A stretch of 64,000 bases of DNA, taken from positions 4,713,501 to 4,777,500 of the forward strand of contig JAPFBL010000255.1 of NCBI GenBank assembly GCA_026182355.1. Reading direction: 5' to 3'. The first letter of the stretch is position 1. Every line of letters starts with the position of its first letter. The position numbers and the translations under genes were made by a program. The DNA is from Hermatobates lingyangjiaoensis (lineage: Eukaryota; Arthropoda; Insecta; Hemiptera; Hermatobatidae). The notes under the pieces were generated by a model, which ran no database searches, was not told where the DNA came from, and saw nothing but the letters and a program-made list of their open reading frames with translations. This document shows, piece by piece, positions 49,701 through 58,515 of the stretch.

Positions 49701-51872
49701 TATAACTGCAGATAGTACAGGGAGGTATTAATTCGGTGCAAGCAGTTGAAATAATACTGTTTGGCTATAGCACCATTGCTGAAGGTTTGTAACTGTAGGT
49801 AGTAACAACGCTTGGTGGGAAAATACTAGACATGATATAAATAAATACATCCCTTATAGGTATAGACTCGTAAGTTACTCTAAAACTAAGGCTTCCTTTG
49901 GAACTATTTACTTGGTATTTTTGCAAAAAAAAAACAGCAAACATGAAATAAAACGTTTGAAAGTGAAATCAAAATTAAATATTGCAAAGAATCTTAATAA
50001 TAACTTTGTCGTTACTCTCTTATTAATATAAAAACTCATTTAATATAAAAGGGTTATAAGCATTCATCACACGTCATTTAAATGTACCAAACTCTCAACT
50101 CGCTCCACCTTCATAATCGTTGTAAATGAAATCAGAAGTTTAAGCATCTACAATTTTGTTTCTAATTGACTCAAAACTCAAATATATCTAATGTTTTATT
50201 ACAACATAATGTCTATGAAAAGCAATTCGTATTTAATTTTACTTTATATTAATCCATGATTATTAACATTTCATAATTTTTACCTATAATTACTGATATT
50301 TTTTTGCTGTTTTCATCTCAAAACATAACCTCCGCTAATGGAACAGATAATATTGTATGGAATCTTTCTCTAAATCCAACAATCTTTAGCGTAAGCACTC
50401 TCAAAATTTTTCTAGTAAAATAATCTGTTAAAAATTATAGAAAAACAGTAGATCACAAGGAAATTTACATTATTTTATTTTTACAAAAAAAAATGTATCT
50501 TATTGACACATAGCTGCTTCTTTTCCCTAAGGAATGTTGGCATCCCAAAGTTTTTAGAAGTATTCATATATGATTCATAAACAAATTATAACACTTAATA
50601 TTAACTGTTTAGTCTCACTTTAGGTGGAACTCTTTTTCAATTATGAACTACGAGTAATATGCGCATCACTATTCTAATGTATAAATAACCAAGCATTGTA
50701 ATAACAGGATAACCAAAACAAACAGCAATCCTTCAAAATGTAGACAAATTTTTCAACTTTTTGTTTCAATAAAGATAAAACTAATTTTGTACTACGGTTT
50801 ATATTAAAATGTTTGATTACACTCAATAGATTTTTACTATATAAATTAAATTATTTTATCTTCAATTTAATTGTTGACCCCTGAAGCCTAATTTACAAAC
50901 GTTTTACAACATATTTTTTACATTATTCAGACAATCCAAAGTTAAATGTTGTCAATCAAACATGTGAAGTTCTTGAGACTCGCCAGAATTACTTATATGA
51001 TGCCTGGCTATATGTGATTAGTTTCGGACACAATCTTATATAAGTGATAATAATATTGAAAAGTTCGTTTAATACATTTTATTACGTATTTTCTCATATA
51101 AATGAGAGAGACATTGTAAATTTTATCCAAAATTGACAAACTAATATTTGTACCCATTAATACTAATTTAAACCAGTATACGAGTATATTATAAATGATT
51201 CAATATCAAAAAGCATTTATATGAATTTACGTAGCGTTAAAGGAGAATTAACGTAGGAGTGAAAACTAAACAAGAAATAGGATTCAGGACAGGACGCTGA
51301 CAGTTATAAATAAGAATTAACAAATAATTTTACAATAAAACATTATTTAGGACACACTTCTTTTGTTGCAACGAAATGCGTCTTTCTGCATGCAGAAACA
51401 AAATCCATACGTATTTCTGGCTTTTAGGTATAGAACCATAACTTTAATGTGATCATTTGCATTCAGAAATCCCATACATAAGCACTTAAATGATATTCTA
51501 AAGATATCCGCAGTAAAAACGTAATTCTTGATAATACTGGCTTTGTGCGGAGGGCAAAAGGTATGGATGGTGTGCACGAAAACCACGAGAAATCCTCTGA
51601 GGATGTGTTAAATTGTACTCTATTATGAGAAATGTTGTTATGAAATTAATAATTCTTTGGTTCTTTCAGTAAAACTCACGTTTAGTTGTTATATTTATAA
51701 CATAATTCAAAGGAGTTATCATTATTTTCTTATTTTTAAGATTAATACTACCTAACTTTTAGATATCCCAGTTTTGTGAGATAAGCACTTTCTTGATACA
51801 CAAATGAAGTTTTAAATTATTCCTGATTCATTCTGATTTATTATCAAATGTATGAGTTTTCTAAAAAATCCT

Positions 51873-51873
<1 letters not shown>
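46745..51873. other. AT-rich stretch with no recognised gene
   Basis: Only short frames occur (47777-47980, 48552-48773, 51347-51586). None has a domain, signal or coding-like composition that I would defend. No RNA gene was seen. Confidence 0.45.
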
Positions 51874-51925
<52 letters not shown>

Positions 51926-51930
51926 TATGT
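51874..51930. repeat. (AT)n microsatellite at a PLE end
   Basis: A run of AT units directly abuts the truncated PLE N-terminal frame read on the minus strand, at the codon after NAHI. Confidence 0.95.
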
Positions 51931-52067
51931 GCATTTAAAAACTTTATGTCTGATTCCACTTGATTTAACTTCATCGAATATTTTTCCAAATTTCGAAATC
52001 TTTTCTTCATTTCTGGGTTCAACTTAAAAATTAAATCAGCGTATTTTTTTAAATTCTTATTGGACAT
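51931..52067 (-). pseudogene. PLE ORF N-terminal fragment, inverted copy
   Basis: From an ATG at 52067 the minus strand encodes MSNKNLKKYADLIF, then LEKYSMKLNQVESDIKFLNA, then runs into YIYI from the microsatellite. The second segment aligns with KLESVNKKLVNAEAAAYFNN (54 kb) and KIEATSRKVVNAEAIRYFNS (2.6 kb), the conserved start region of PLE ORFs. A hammerhead-like motif (52061-52096) overlaps the ATG just upstream, as in the other copies. Unlike those, this copy has no hydrophobic segment before the conserved region. It appears to belong to a third PLE family in this window. Confidence 0.6.
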
Positions 52068-52096
52068 GTTTCGATGTTACATCCACCATCTTTGGC
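52061..52096 (-). ncRNA. hammerhead-like motif overlapping the PLE start codon
   Basis: Read on the minus strand: GCCAAAGA (diverged core box), TGGTG, a GATG-TAA-CATC hairpin, GAAAC, then ATGTCC. The GAAAC and the following GUC (within ATGTCC) are intact. The CUGANGA box is damaged. The ATG at 52067 lies between GAAAC and the GTC, so cleavage here would fall within the first codons of the ORF. Confidence 0.45.
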
Positions 52097-52110
52097 AAAA
52101 AAAAAATATA

Positions 52111-52175
52111 AAGTTTTTAAATGCATGTATTCAAGAAGGACTGCTCCCAACTTTTACTAATATATATATATATAT
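52111..52175 (+). pseudogene. PLE ORF N-terminal fragment, direct copy of the same family
   Basis: On the plus strand the frame reads KFLNACIQEGLLPTFTNIYI and then enters an (AT)n run. KFLNA repeats the end of the minus-strand copy (51931-52067), and LLPTFTNIY continues the conserved region. NLLPLYS at 54 kb is the counterpart. The two pieces lie head to head and share a 15-16 bp identical block (51930-51945 and 52110-52125). Confidence 0.6.
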
Positions 52176-52229
52176 ATAAACCCAAATGTATATATAACAG
52201 ATTCAATAATATATCGACCGTTTGATAGA

Positions 52230-52611
52230 ATAGGTGTGTTCTCTAATCGGGGTTCGGTCAATTTTCCAGGATAAAAAATCAAACTCTCGTTGCCAACGTT
52301 TCGGTTTTATTTAAAACCTTTTTCATAGGCAGAAGTAAGAATTTTTTAACTAAGAAAATGAAATTTACATTATTTAAAGGAACAACAATGTTAGCCGGAC
52401 AAAACCTTCGACTGCACAAAACCTGGACAAAAAGTCGAAGGTTTTGTCCGGCTAACATTGTTGTTCCTTTAAATAATGTAAATTTCATTTTCTTAGTTAA
52501 AAAATTCTTACTTCTGCCTATGAAAAAGGTTTTAAATAAAACCGAAACGTTGGCAACGAGAGTTTGATTTTTTATCCTGGAAAATTGACCGAACCCCGAT
52601 TAGAGAACACA

Positions 52612-52616
<5 letters not shown>
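52230..52616. repeat. 184-bp palindrome (foldback) of a PLE-type terminal sequence
   Basis: The left arm 52230-52413 and right arm 52433-52616 are reverse complements, perfect as far as I can read, around a 19-bp spacer. The two near-identical frames on opposite strands (69 codons each) are a direct result of the symmetry and are not supported as genes. Each arm contains a GGTTTT-loop-AAAACC-GAAAC motif that looks like a hammerhead remnant. The right arm ends in a long (AT)n run. The lack of arm divergence implies a recent origin or gene conversion between the arms. Confidence 0.85.
52518..52560 (+). ncRNA. hammerhead-like remnant in the palindrome arm
   Basis: CTATGAA (diverged core), then stem II GGTTTT-AAAT-AAAACC, GAAAC, then CGTTGG-CAACG, which can form a longer stem III than in the other motifs here. 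The mirror copy lies at 52286-52328 on the minus strand. Core box changes make activity unlikely. Confidence 0.35.
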
Positions 52617-52656
<40 letters not shown>

Positions 52657-52660
52657 TATA
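52617..52660. repeat. (AT)n microsatellite between two PLE pieces
   Basis: A pure AT run separates the palindrome from the inverted terminal copy of the 52.7-54.3 kb element. Frames through it encode IYIYI. Confidence 0.95.
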
Positions 52661-52964
52661 GTTATTATAATAAACAGCAACTTCTGCATTGACCAGTTTC
52701 TTGTTGACACTCTCTAGTTTTCGCATCACTTTGCGATGAGACTCTGGTAACTTCCAAAGAAGGTTAGCAAAAGACATTAACACACACAATAAACTTAGGT
52801 CAAACACGAAAACAATTGAATAAACCACTTTTTTTTCTTTTTTTTTTTTAATGCCGTTTTAATCACTAAGTTATCAAACTAAATAAACAATACGTACAAG
52901 CTTTCGGCTGTCATTCACCATCCTCAGGTACAAACTAAAATTAATTAAGGCTAATGCACTGCAT
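52661..52964 (-). repeat. inverted terminal copy of the PLE
   Basis: This is the reverse complement of 53951-54260. It encodes, on the minus strand, the hydrophobic FVFDLSLLCVLMSFANLLW segment and WKLPESHRKV, then the NAE motif, with one or two residue changes relative to the plus copy. It ends in the (AT)n run where the plus copy continues toward NLLPLYS. Confidence 0.85.
52893..52931 (-). ncRNA. hammerhead-like ribozyme motif (inverted copy)
   Basis: Same motif as 53982-54021 read on the minus strand. The stem I half is GTAC preceded by T, instead of C, giving a wobble pair, and stem II has a GGT/GCC wobble. The core CTGAGGA and GAAAGCTT are intact. Confidence 0.5.
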
Positions 52965-53796
52965 TAGGACGGACGTATATAGGAAATCCTCAAATCTTGG
53001 GTTTTGTCTCAATGGCAATAGTGAGTGTCCTAATAGGTATAAAAAGGCCACTATTAATGCCTACATAAAAAGGGCATTTACACATTGCAGTAGTTGGGAC
53101 CTCATACATCAAGAGTTAGAACGTTCAACCCGGGTGCTAGTTAATAATGGCTTTTCGAACCAGGAGGTCGCCAACTAAATTAAAACATTTTGCAATAAAT
53201 GATATGCTAGTAACGAGACAGCCCCGCCTACAGGAGACACTATCCACCTGTTTTACAAAGGATACTTTAGTACGGAACGTAGACAAGAGGAACGTGCAAT
53301 ACAAAAACTTGTAAATAACAATATTCAGACTACCAACGAGCAGAACAGGATAAGGCTGACTATATTTAATAGAAGTAAAAAGACATCGGACCTACTACTC
53401 TACAATAGGCCGAGAACTGAAACCCCGGAGCTACAACGTAGTCACCTTGTGTATGAGTACAAATGCAGTATAGGGGACTGTGAAACCCTCCCATCCTCAT
53501 ACATAGGGATGACTACTACGAAGCTTTCACGGCGTCTAACTGTCCACCTGAGCACTGGGGCCCCTAAAAACCATACGGAGGACGCTCACCGAGTAAAACT
53601 GACGATGGAGGCCCTGATTGAGGGCACTTCCATACTACAAGTGTACCACGAGCCTAGCAGGTTACATATACTGGAAGCTCTATATATTAAAGATTGTAAC
53701 CATAGTCTAAATGTCCAAAGTAACGATTTCAACTCTGTGCATAGTTTTAAGAATTTTGATAATAGTTTCAAACTTGTAAGGGAGACGAGGAGGTGA
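52965..53796 (+). pseudogene. PLE reverse transcriptase C-terminus plus GIY-YIG endonuclease
   Basis: One reading frame runs from the truncated 5' end to the TGA at 53796, interrupted by a TAA at 53176-53178 and a TGA at 53200-53202. The first part has RTDVYRKSSN, LCLN-like GFCLNGNSECPNRYKK and RAFTHCSSWDLIHQELER, the thumb region of Penelope-type reverse transcriptases. A linker follows with the family signature IRLTIFNRSKKTSDLLLYNR. The endonuclease part (from 53449) has a cysteine pair CSIGDCE, SYIGMTTTKLSRRLTVH (the YIG motif plus the Arg and His that follow), a GAPKNH turn and ILEALYIKD with the catalytic-type Glu. PLEs use this enzyme for target-primed insertion. The reverse-transcriptase catalytic core is missing. 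Confidence 0.9.
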
Positions 53797-53950
53797 ATGG
53801 ACCACAGGTAGTTTTGGCTGACCCTGTCGCCATGCATACCTCTCCCTCCCCTCACTCCTACCTTAGCGTTACTTCCTAAAGTTCAAGTGTATTTACAAAT
53901 ACACACAGTAATTGTGCAGACACCGTTCAAATATTTTATTCTATTTTAAC
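53797..53950 (+). other. PLE 3' untranslated region
   Basis: This is the non-coding segment between the endonuclease stop and the direct terminal copy. It includes a cytosine-rich stretch (53830-53870) and an ACACACAG piece. A minus-strand frame across the end of the coding region is a shadow. Confidence 0.7.
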
Positions 53951-53981
53951 TGCAGTGCATTAGCCTTAATTAATTTTAGTT

Positions 53982-54021
53982 CGTACCTGAGGATGGCGAA
54001 TGACAGCCGAAAGCTTGTACG
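53982..54021 (+). ncRNA. hammerhead-like ribozyme motif (best-placed copy)
   Basis: CGTAC (stem I half), CTGAGGA (fits CUGANGA), one unpaired T, GGC-GAATGACA-GCC (stem II), GAA, AG-CT (stem III of two pairs with no loop), T (cleavage-site base), then GTACG, which closes stem I with five perfect pairs. All conserved core positions are present apart from the extra T before stem II. With so short a stem III it would be expected to work poorly as a monomer and better as a dimer, as reported for minimal hammerheads in PLEs. Confidence 0.6.
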
Positions 54022-54053
54022 TATTGTTTATTGAGTTTGATAATTTAGTGATT

Positions 54054-54274
54054 AAAACGGAATTTAAAAAAAAAGTGGTTTATTCAAGTGTTTTCGTGTT
54101 TGACCTAAGTTTATTGTGTGTGTTAATGTCTTTTGCTAACCTTCTTTGGAAGCTACCAGAGTCTCACCGCAAAGTGATACGAAAACTAGAGAGTGTCAAC
54201 AAGAAACTGGTCAATGCAGAAGCTGCTGCTTATTTTAATAACATATGCTTAAGGGAAAACCTGCTGCCATTGTA

Positions 54275-54275
<1 letters not shown>
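54054..54275 (+). pseudogene. start of the PLE ORF: membrane-type segment plus conserved NAE region
   Basis: In the downstream terminal copy the frame gives a hydrophobic segment (YSSVFVFDLSLLCVLMSFA), then WKLPESHRKV, the basic KLESVNKKLVNAEAAAYFNN, then CLRENLLPLYS. Right after that the sequence becomes (CA)n(TA)n, read as HTHTH and IYIYI. The open frame extends upstream to 54000 through the hammerhead-like motif, so the true start is not certain. The segment is only the 5' end of an ORF whose remainder is absent here. Confidence 0.65.

Positions 54276-54327
<52 letters not shown>
54276..54327. repeat. (CA)n(TA)n microsatellite at the PLE 3' junction
   Basis: About 17 CA units followed by 9 TA units, starting immediately after the last PLE-derived codon. 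Probably the insertion target or a product of priming at it. Confidence 0.95.
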
Positions 54328-54610
54328 TATTTATTTACTCTTCTTTATATATCTAGGATGTGTCAGACTTAACCATTAATATGTGAAGCACAACCCATTA
54401 ATTAATCGTCAACACACTTTCACGCACACTGCAGCTATAGTGACCAACCACCAGGCTACTCGCCAAGCCAACACTCAGTCACCCCGTATTCAGACCAGAC
54501 ACCTAAGATAGTATATGACGAAAATGTCGTAGAGATTCAAATGAGAAAAATAAGCTCTGACACCTTCTAATTATATATATATTCAGTAGCAATAAATAAA
54601 CACTAATGTA
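54328..54610. other. non-coding spacer within the PLE nest
   Basis: A patch rich in C and A at 54390-54530 has no open frame. Nothing is recognised. Confidence 0.4.
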
Positions 54611-54780
54611 ATCAATGAAGTCTAAATTATAATAGAAAAAGGAAAACAATAGAAATAAATGCTCTGAGACCTTTCAATTTCTTCATCAGGGAGCAAACAA
54701 AGTAAAATCTGAGAAGCTATATAAATTGAAAAGCCATAGAGCATTTATTATTATTTTTTTCCTTTTTCCATTGTGTTTTA
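54611..54780 (-). mobile_element. PLE-type terminal fragment with inverted partner
   Basis: 54611-54715 matches the fragment at 40953-41050. 54727-54775 is its imperfect reverse complement (TGCTCTGAG-type block, then a GGAAAA run), giving a foldback with about 45-bp arms. It ends at (AT)n starting about 54787. Confidence 0.6.
54660..54695 (-). ncRNA. hammerhead-like ribozyme motif
   Basis: Read on the minus strand: TGCTC (stem I), C, CTGATGA (complete box), a weak AA-GAAA-TT hairpin for stem II, GAA, AG-GT-CT (stem III of two pairs with a two-base loop), C (cleavage-site base), then A and GAGCA, which closes stem I. All core bases are intact; only stem II is poor. Confidence 0.5.
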
Positions 54781-54786
54781 AACTCC

Positions 54787-54821
<35 letters not shown>

Positions 54822-54824
54822 GAA

Positions 54825-54950
54825 GGGTTACTAGCCTTTGCGTCTATAACGTGCTTGGTCTCCCTTTCTCCTTTCTCCTGAAAACGGATTGCCCGAAAAT
54901 TTGAGTTTGTAATTGTTCTTCTTTACTTTGCGTGCTACCTATCTTCAATT
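54825..54950 (+). mobile_element. PLE-type terminal-repeat fragment
   Basis: It starts GGTTACTAGCC just after an (AT)n run and matches 41408-41500 and 2741-2790. It contains the CT-rich run and a hammerhead-like motif (54875-54905). No coding part follows before the next AT run at 54960. Confidence 0.65.
54875..54905 (+). ncRNA. hammerhead-like ribozyme motif (degenerate)
   Basis: CTC, CTGAAAA (box with G8 changed), C, GGATTGCCC (stem II with a mismatch), GAA, a weak AA/TT stem III, then GAG. Same family as 41459-41489. The two copies have lost different bases, and together with the intact minus-strand motif at 2857-2890 they point to an intact common ancestor. Confidence 0.4.
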
Positions 54951-55087
54951 TTGAACTGTTATATATATATATATGTTTGTATAATTGATCAAACCACAAT
55001 ATGAAATGGGAAAACAAGACTAAGATCTTTCAATCAAAGGTGTTTATGTGAAATCTTTATATATATATATGTTGAATGCCAGATTAG

Positions 55088-55226
55088 ATATTGAAAAAGA
55101 CGAGCCAATCCCTGTTACGTATTACTTTGGGCACTTCTTATTGGTTGTGGGTGTTTTTTCGTTAAACGTGTTTAACCAATAAGAAGTGCCCAAAGTAATA
55201 CATAACAGGGATTGGCTCGTCTTTTT

Positions 55227-55232
<6 letters not shown>
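55088..55232. repeat. 59-bp inverted repeat (foldback) abutting (AT)n
   Basis: Arms 55088-55146 and 55174-55232 pair with one mismatch around a 27-bp spacer. The outer end of the right arm runs into (AT)n (55233-55277), as PLE copies nearby do. I see no hammerhead-like core, so its class is open. Confidence 0.8.
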
Positions 55233-55268
<36 letters not shown>

Positions 55269-55277
55269 TATATATAT

Positions 55278-58200
55278 GAGAAGTAAAAGTTCCTGGGTTC
55301 ATTTAAGTTGAAGAAATGCACATAGTGCATTCTACCAGAACACTAGCTCCTGTTCATATTCTCTTCTAAAGTCTTCCTGATGCCAAAATCAGTACCAGCT
55401 ACTGATACAAGGATGGTATTGTAATATTTTGTGTAATTTGTTCTTTACATATAGCCATATATATGCATGAAACTGAAGTGGATTTTTTGTAAATAAACGA
55501 ATGTAACAATGTTATAAATTAAACGAGGAGATCTAACAAATATTTATGTAATGTCAAACATTATTATATTGTAATAAATTATTATATTAGAAGGGTATAA
55601 TTAAATCTAAATGTATTTCTCTGACCAAACAATTATCTGATAATAATGACAGGCACGGTGGAATATTTAATTAATAATATTTTGAATGGAAGAGAAAACA
55701 CAGCATTTTCATACTTAATTACTAACAAAATCAATTCCAGTAAAACTCAGAGGAGGTCGGCAGTAATAGAAATTCGTATTTTCTAAAAGTTTTTAAATAT
55801 CTTTAGGAAACTCATTTATTTAATTTACATGTCTATTGTAAAATTTTAACCCATTTAATTAATTCAATAAATAGAGTAAATTTAAAAAGTTAATATAAAC
55901 TATGATGGTTTTCTTGAGAGGATCCTGAACAAGTGATAGGGTCAATGCTAATCTGATTCTCGAGGAGAGTACATTTATTAGGAAACTGACTATCTGCAAG
56001 AGCTGGCAAGTCACTTCATTTCATCTCTGCTTGAAACGAATGCTACAGTTTCATGTTATTTTTCTTTTAAAAGAATACCAGCAGCTGAGATTTCTGATAG
56101 ACACGTTTTCTCTGTTTCAATGCTACACATCTTTAATCTGACAATGACCAGCAATTTATATCTGATCATTCACATTTGCATTCTTTAGCGGAACTAAAAA
56201 GAGAGTTGGTGAAACAAGTAAGATTGTATGACGACTGTGATTTTGACAACAATGGATAAAGTTAAGCAAGGTTTTACAGTTGTCATTATGAATAAATTAA
56301 AGTCGTTATAACAATTATAGAACATGGCGTAGCCAAATTAAATTGAAAATATATTTTATTTCAAAAAATAAATGCACAAAGATTTTTTGTTTTGCATCTA
56401 AAAAAATAAATTGTAAAAGATACCATCTGTGTAGCAAAACTGATCATCAATATTCATCTTCAAATCAAGTTGAGAAAAGTAACGCTATTCCCGTAAAACT
56501 AAGTGCCATATTTTCTTTTGTAATTTTATAATGTCCAATTTGATGTGGAAGGTTTCAAGCATTAGGATATTTAAGTGCTTTGGATGAGTTTCTGTCAACT
56601 TCCTGTCATATTCAGAGGATAGGCACATCTTTCCCCAGAAAAACCTATTCTTTAAGGTCCTTGAACAAAAACTATTCTTCAGGATAGGTTTCGTTTCAAT
56701 TTAAACATCGAACATATCAATACTTTGTTTGGGAAAAAACAAAAGTCAAAATTGACTTGATTTGTGAACGATACAACAGAATAGTGCTCACCGATAGTTG
56801 AGGTGATGAACAAACACAAAACTGCAGTAAAAAACTATCCCGATGGTACTAATTTGAACGAAAATGTCAAACAACATTTTTTCAATAGCTAATGTCGATG
56901 ATATAATGACATTACAGGGTCATTATACAAAATACAGGCAAATATTTTTGGATACAAAATATTCTAAAAATTAAATGCCAACCATGGTTTTTGACAGGTT
57001 TCATTAGATAAGCTTTCACCTGATTCAACTTCATTTTTAAACCTTCTTTTGTCGGTTTAAATTCTTAAAATTACCTCATCTCTAAATGTGTTTCAAAAAT
57101 GATTCCAAACAATCATTCAATATCTTTTGAATAAGTTGGCTTACATGGACGATGCATTGGTGGGAGGAAAACTCAGGAATACCATTACAATAGATTATCT
57201 ATCTCATGTATTTAAAACTAGGCCACTCTTAATAAAAATAAAACTCAATTTAATTGTAAATTTACTAAATTGTTAGGTCATATTCTATCAGAGGTTGGTA
57301 CACAAATTGACGAAGCGAAATGTAAAGTTATAATAGCTCTTCAACTATTATTTCTTGTGAACCACGAAACAGATCCTGGGGAAAAGTGGCAAACAACTTG
57401 TTTAATTGGAAGATAAATGTTTTACTTTTAATGATAATTTTTACTTGAAATGGCTTTGAGGTCAAGATAGTTTCATAGACTTTACTGCTACAGAGTGTTA
57501 TTCTAAGCATTCACCTCAAGCTCCTATTTTGATCAAGCTAATATAGCATCAGAAGCAGCTGCGACAGTGGAAAAGAGTTTGCCAAAGAAAAACAAATCGG
57601 GTCTGTATTTTGCATTATTAGCATATCGAAATACCCGATTCACTAATTGACTAAGGCTCAGCATAACTCTGAATAATAGAGTCCTCAGTACCCCTCGCTT
57701 GAGTCTAGAGGAAGACCAGACTTCTCCCAGTTCAGTCAAATGGAATAATTCATTATTTTGCAACCTATTGTGGTATGGTATTTAATCATGCAATCCCCCA
57801 TCCATCCGCTACAAGAAGCAGGAGATAGAAAATGGTTTGATGATAGTGGATAGTTGACTGGAAATATAGAAATTCATTTTGAAAATAAATCATATGACAT
57901 TAAAACTAATCGAGAAATCACCGTAAGCTGAAACGAATATAATGTAGTATTCTATTCAATTCATTACACGAGGAGTTTGTCTCTACACCGCCCTCCCCAC
58001 CAAAGTAAATGAGATTTAGAAAATGTACGAATTAAAAAGTATGGAATTAAAAAATTGTATCACCTATCAACAGGTCTCTGCACGGGTAACATTTTTTATC
58101 ACCAAATATGCTGGTATTTTACACTGACGGTGAGTTCTGGTGAGTTCTTAGTGAGAAGAAAGTGATTTACTCTTTGTCTCGGCCTCCTAAACTAAACCTC

Positions 58201-58392
58201 CTTACCTTATCAAGGGGAGAGCACACCTTAAAACACTAAAGACGGAGAAATTCCCTACTGCAGATGAAATATTTCTACCCCAGATTTATACAGATGTCTG
58301 CATGCATCTGTGGTAGAAGCAGCCCGTAGACAGGATAAACTACTTGTTTCACAAAATAATAAATTATATTTTAAACTCTAAACAAATAAGTA
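55278..58392. other. AT-rich stretch with no recognised gene
   Basis: Short frames (56343-56531, 57328-57510, 57533-57763) lack domains. The minus-strand frame at 57533-57763 has mixed residue content but no recognisable motif. Confidence 0.4.
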
Positions 58393-58515
58393 ATTCTGAG
58401 ATAAAATGGCTAAACAAACAAAAGTCTCCACACAAATGAAGTTTTATTCTTTAATGAAGAATAAAACTTCATTTGTGTGGAGACTTTTGTTTGTTTATCC
58501 ATTTTACCTCAGAAT
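58393..58515. repeat. 59-bp inverted repeat with 5-bp spacer
   Basis: Arms 58393-58451 and 58457-58515 pair with a few mismatches, enough to form a near-complete hairpin. No terminal motif, coding or target duplication was recognised. Confidence 0.8.

Larger units (their letters stand above)
52661..54275 (+). mobile_element. Penelope-like element, 5'-truncated, with inverted and direct terminal copies
   Basis: The element has four parts: an inverted terminal copy (52661-52964, minus); coding sequence from the reverse-transcriptase C-terminal region to the GIY-YIG endonuclease (52965-53796); a 3' UTR (53797-53950); and a direct terminal copy (53951-54275, plus). The two terminal copies are reverse complements of each other with few mismatches over about 305 bp, both carrying the hammerhead-like motif and the ORF start. 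Both outer ends meet microsatellites: (AT)n on the left, (CA)n(TA)n on the right. An inverted terminal piece at a 5'-truncated end is a known PLE habit. High similarity of the copies and long open stretches indicate a fairly young insertion, now inactive because of truncation and two stops. Confidence 0.85.
53951..54275 (+). repeat. direct terminal copy of the PLE
   Basis: It starts TGCAGTGCATTAGCC and contains the hammerhead-like motif, a poly-A-rich spacer and the beginning of the ORF. It then stops in a (CA)n(TA)n microsatellite. Its placement downstream of the 3' UTR in the same orientation makes it a tandem-type terminal repeat. Confidence 0.85.

Noticed and set aside
52279..52567. Two near-identical 69-residue frames on opposite strands
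   Set aside because: They result from the 184-bp palindrome and show no coding signature; they are explained by symmetry.
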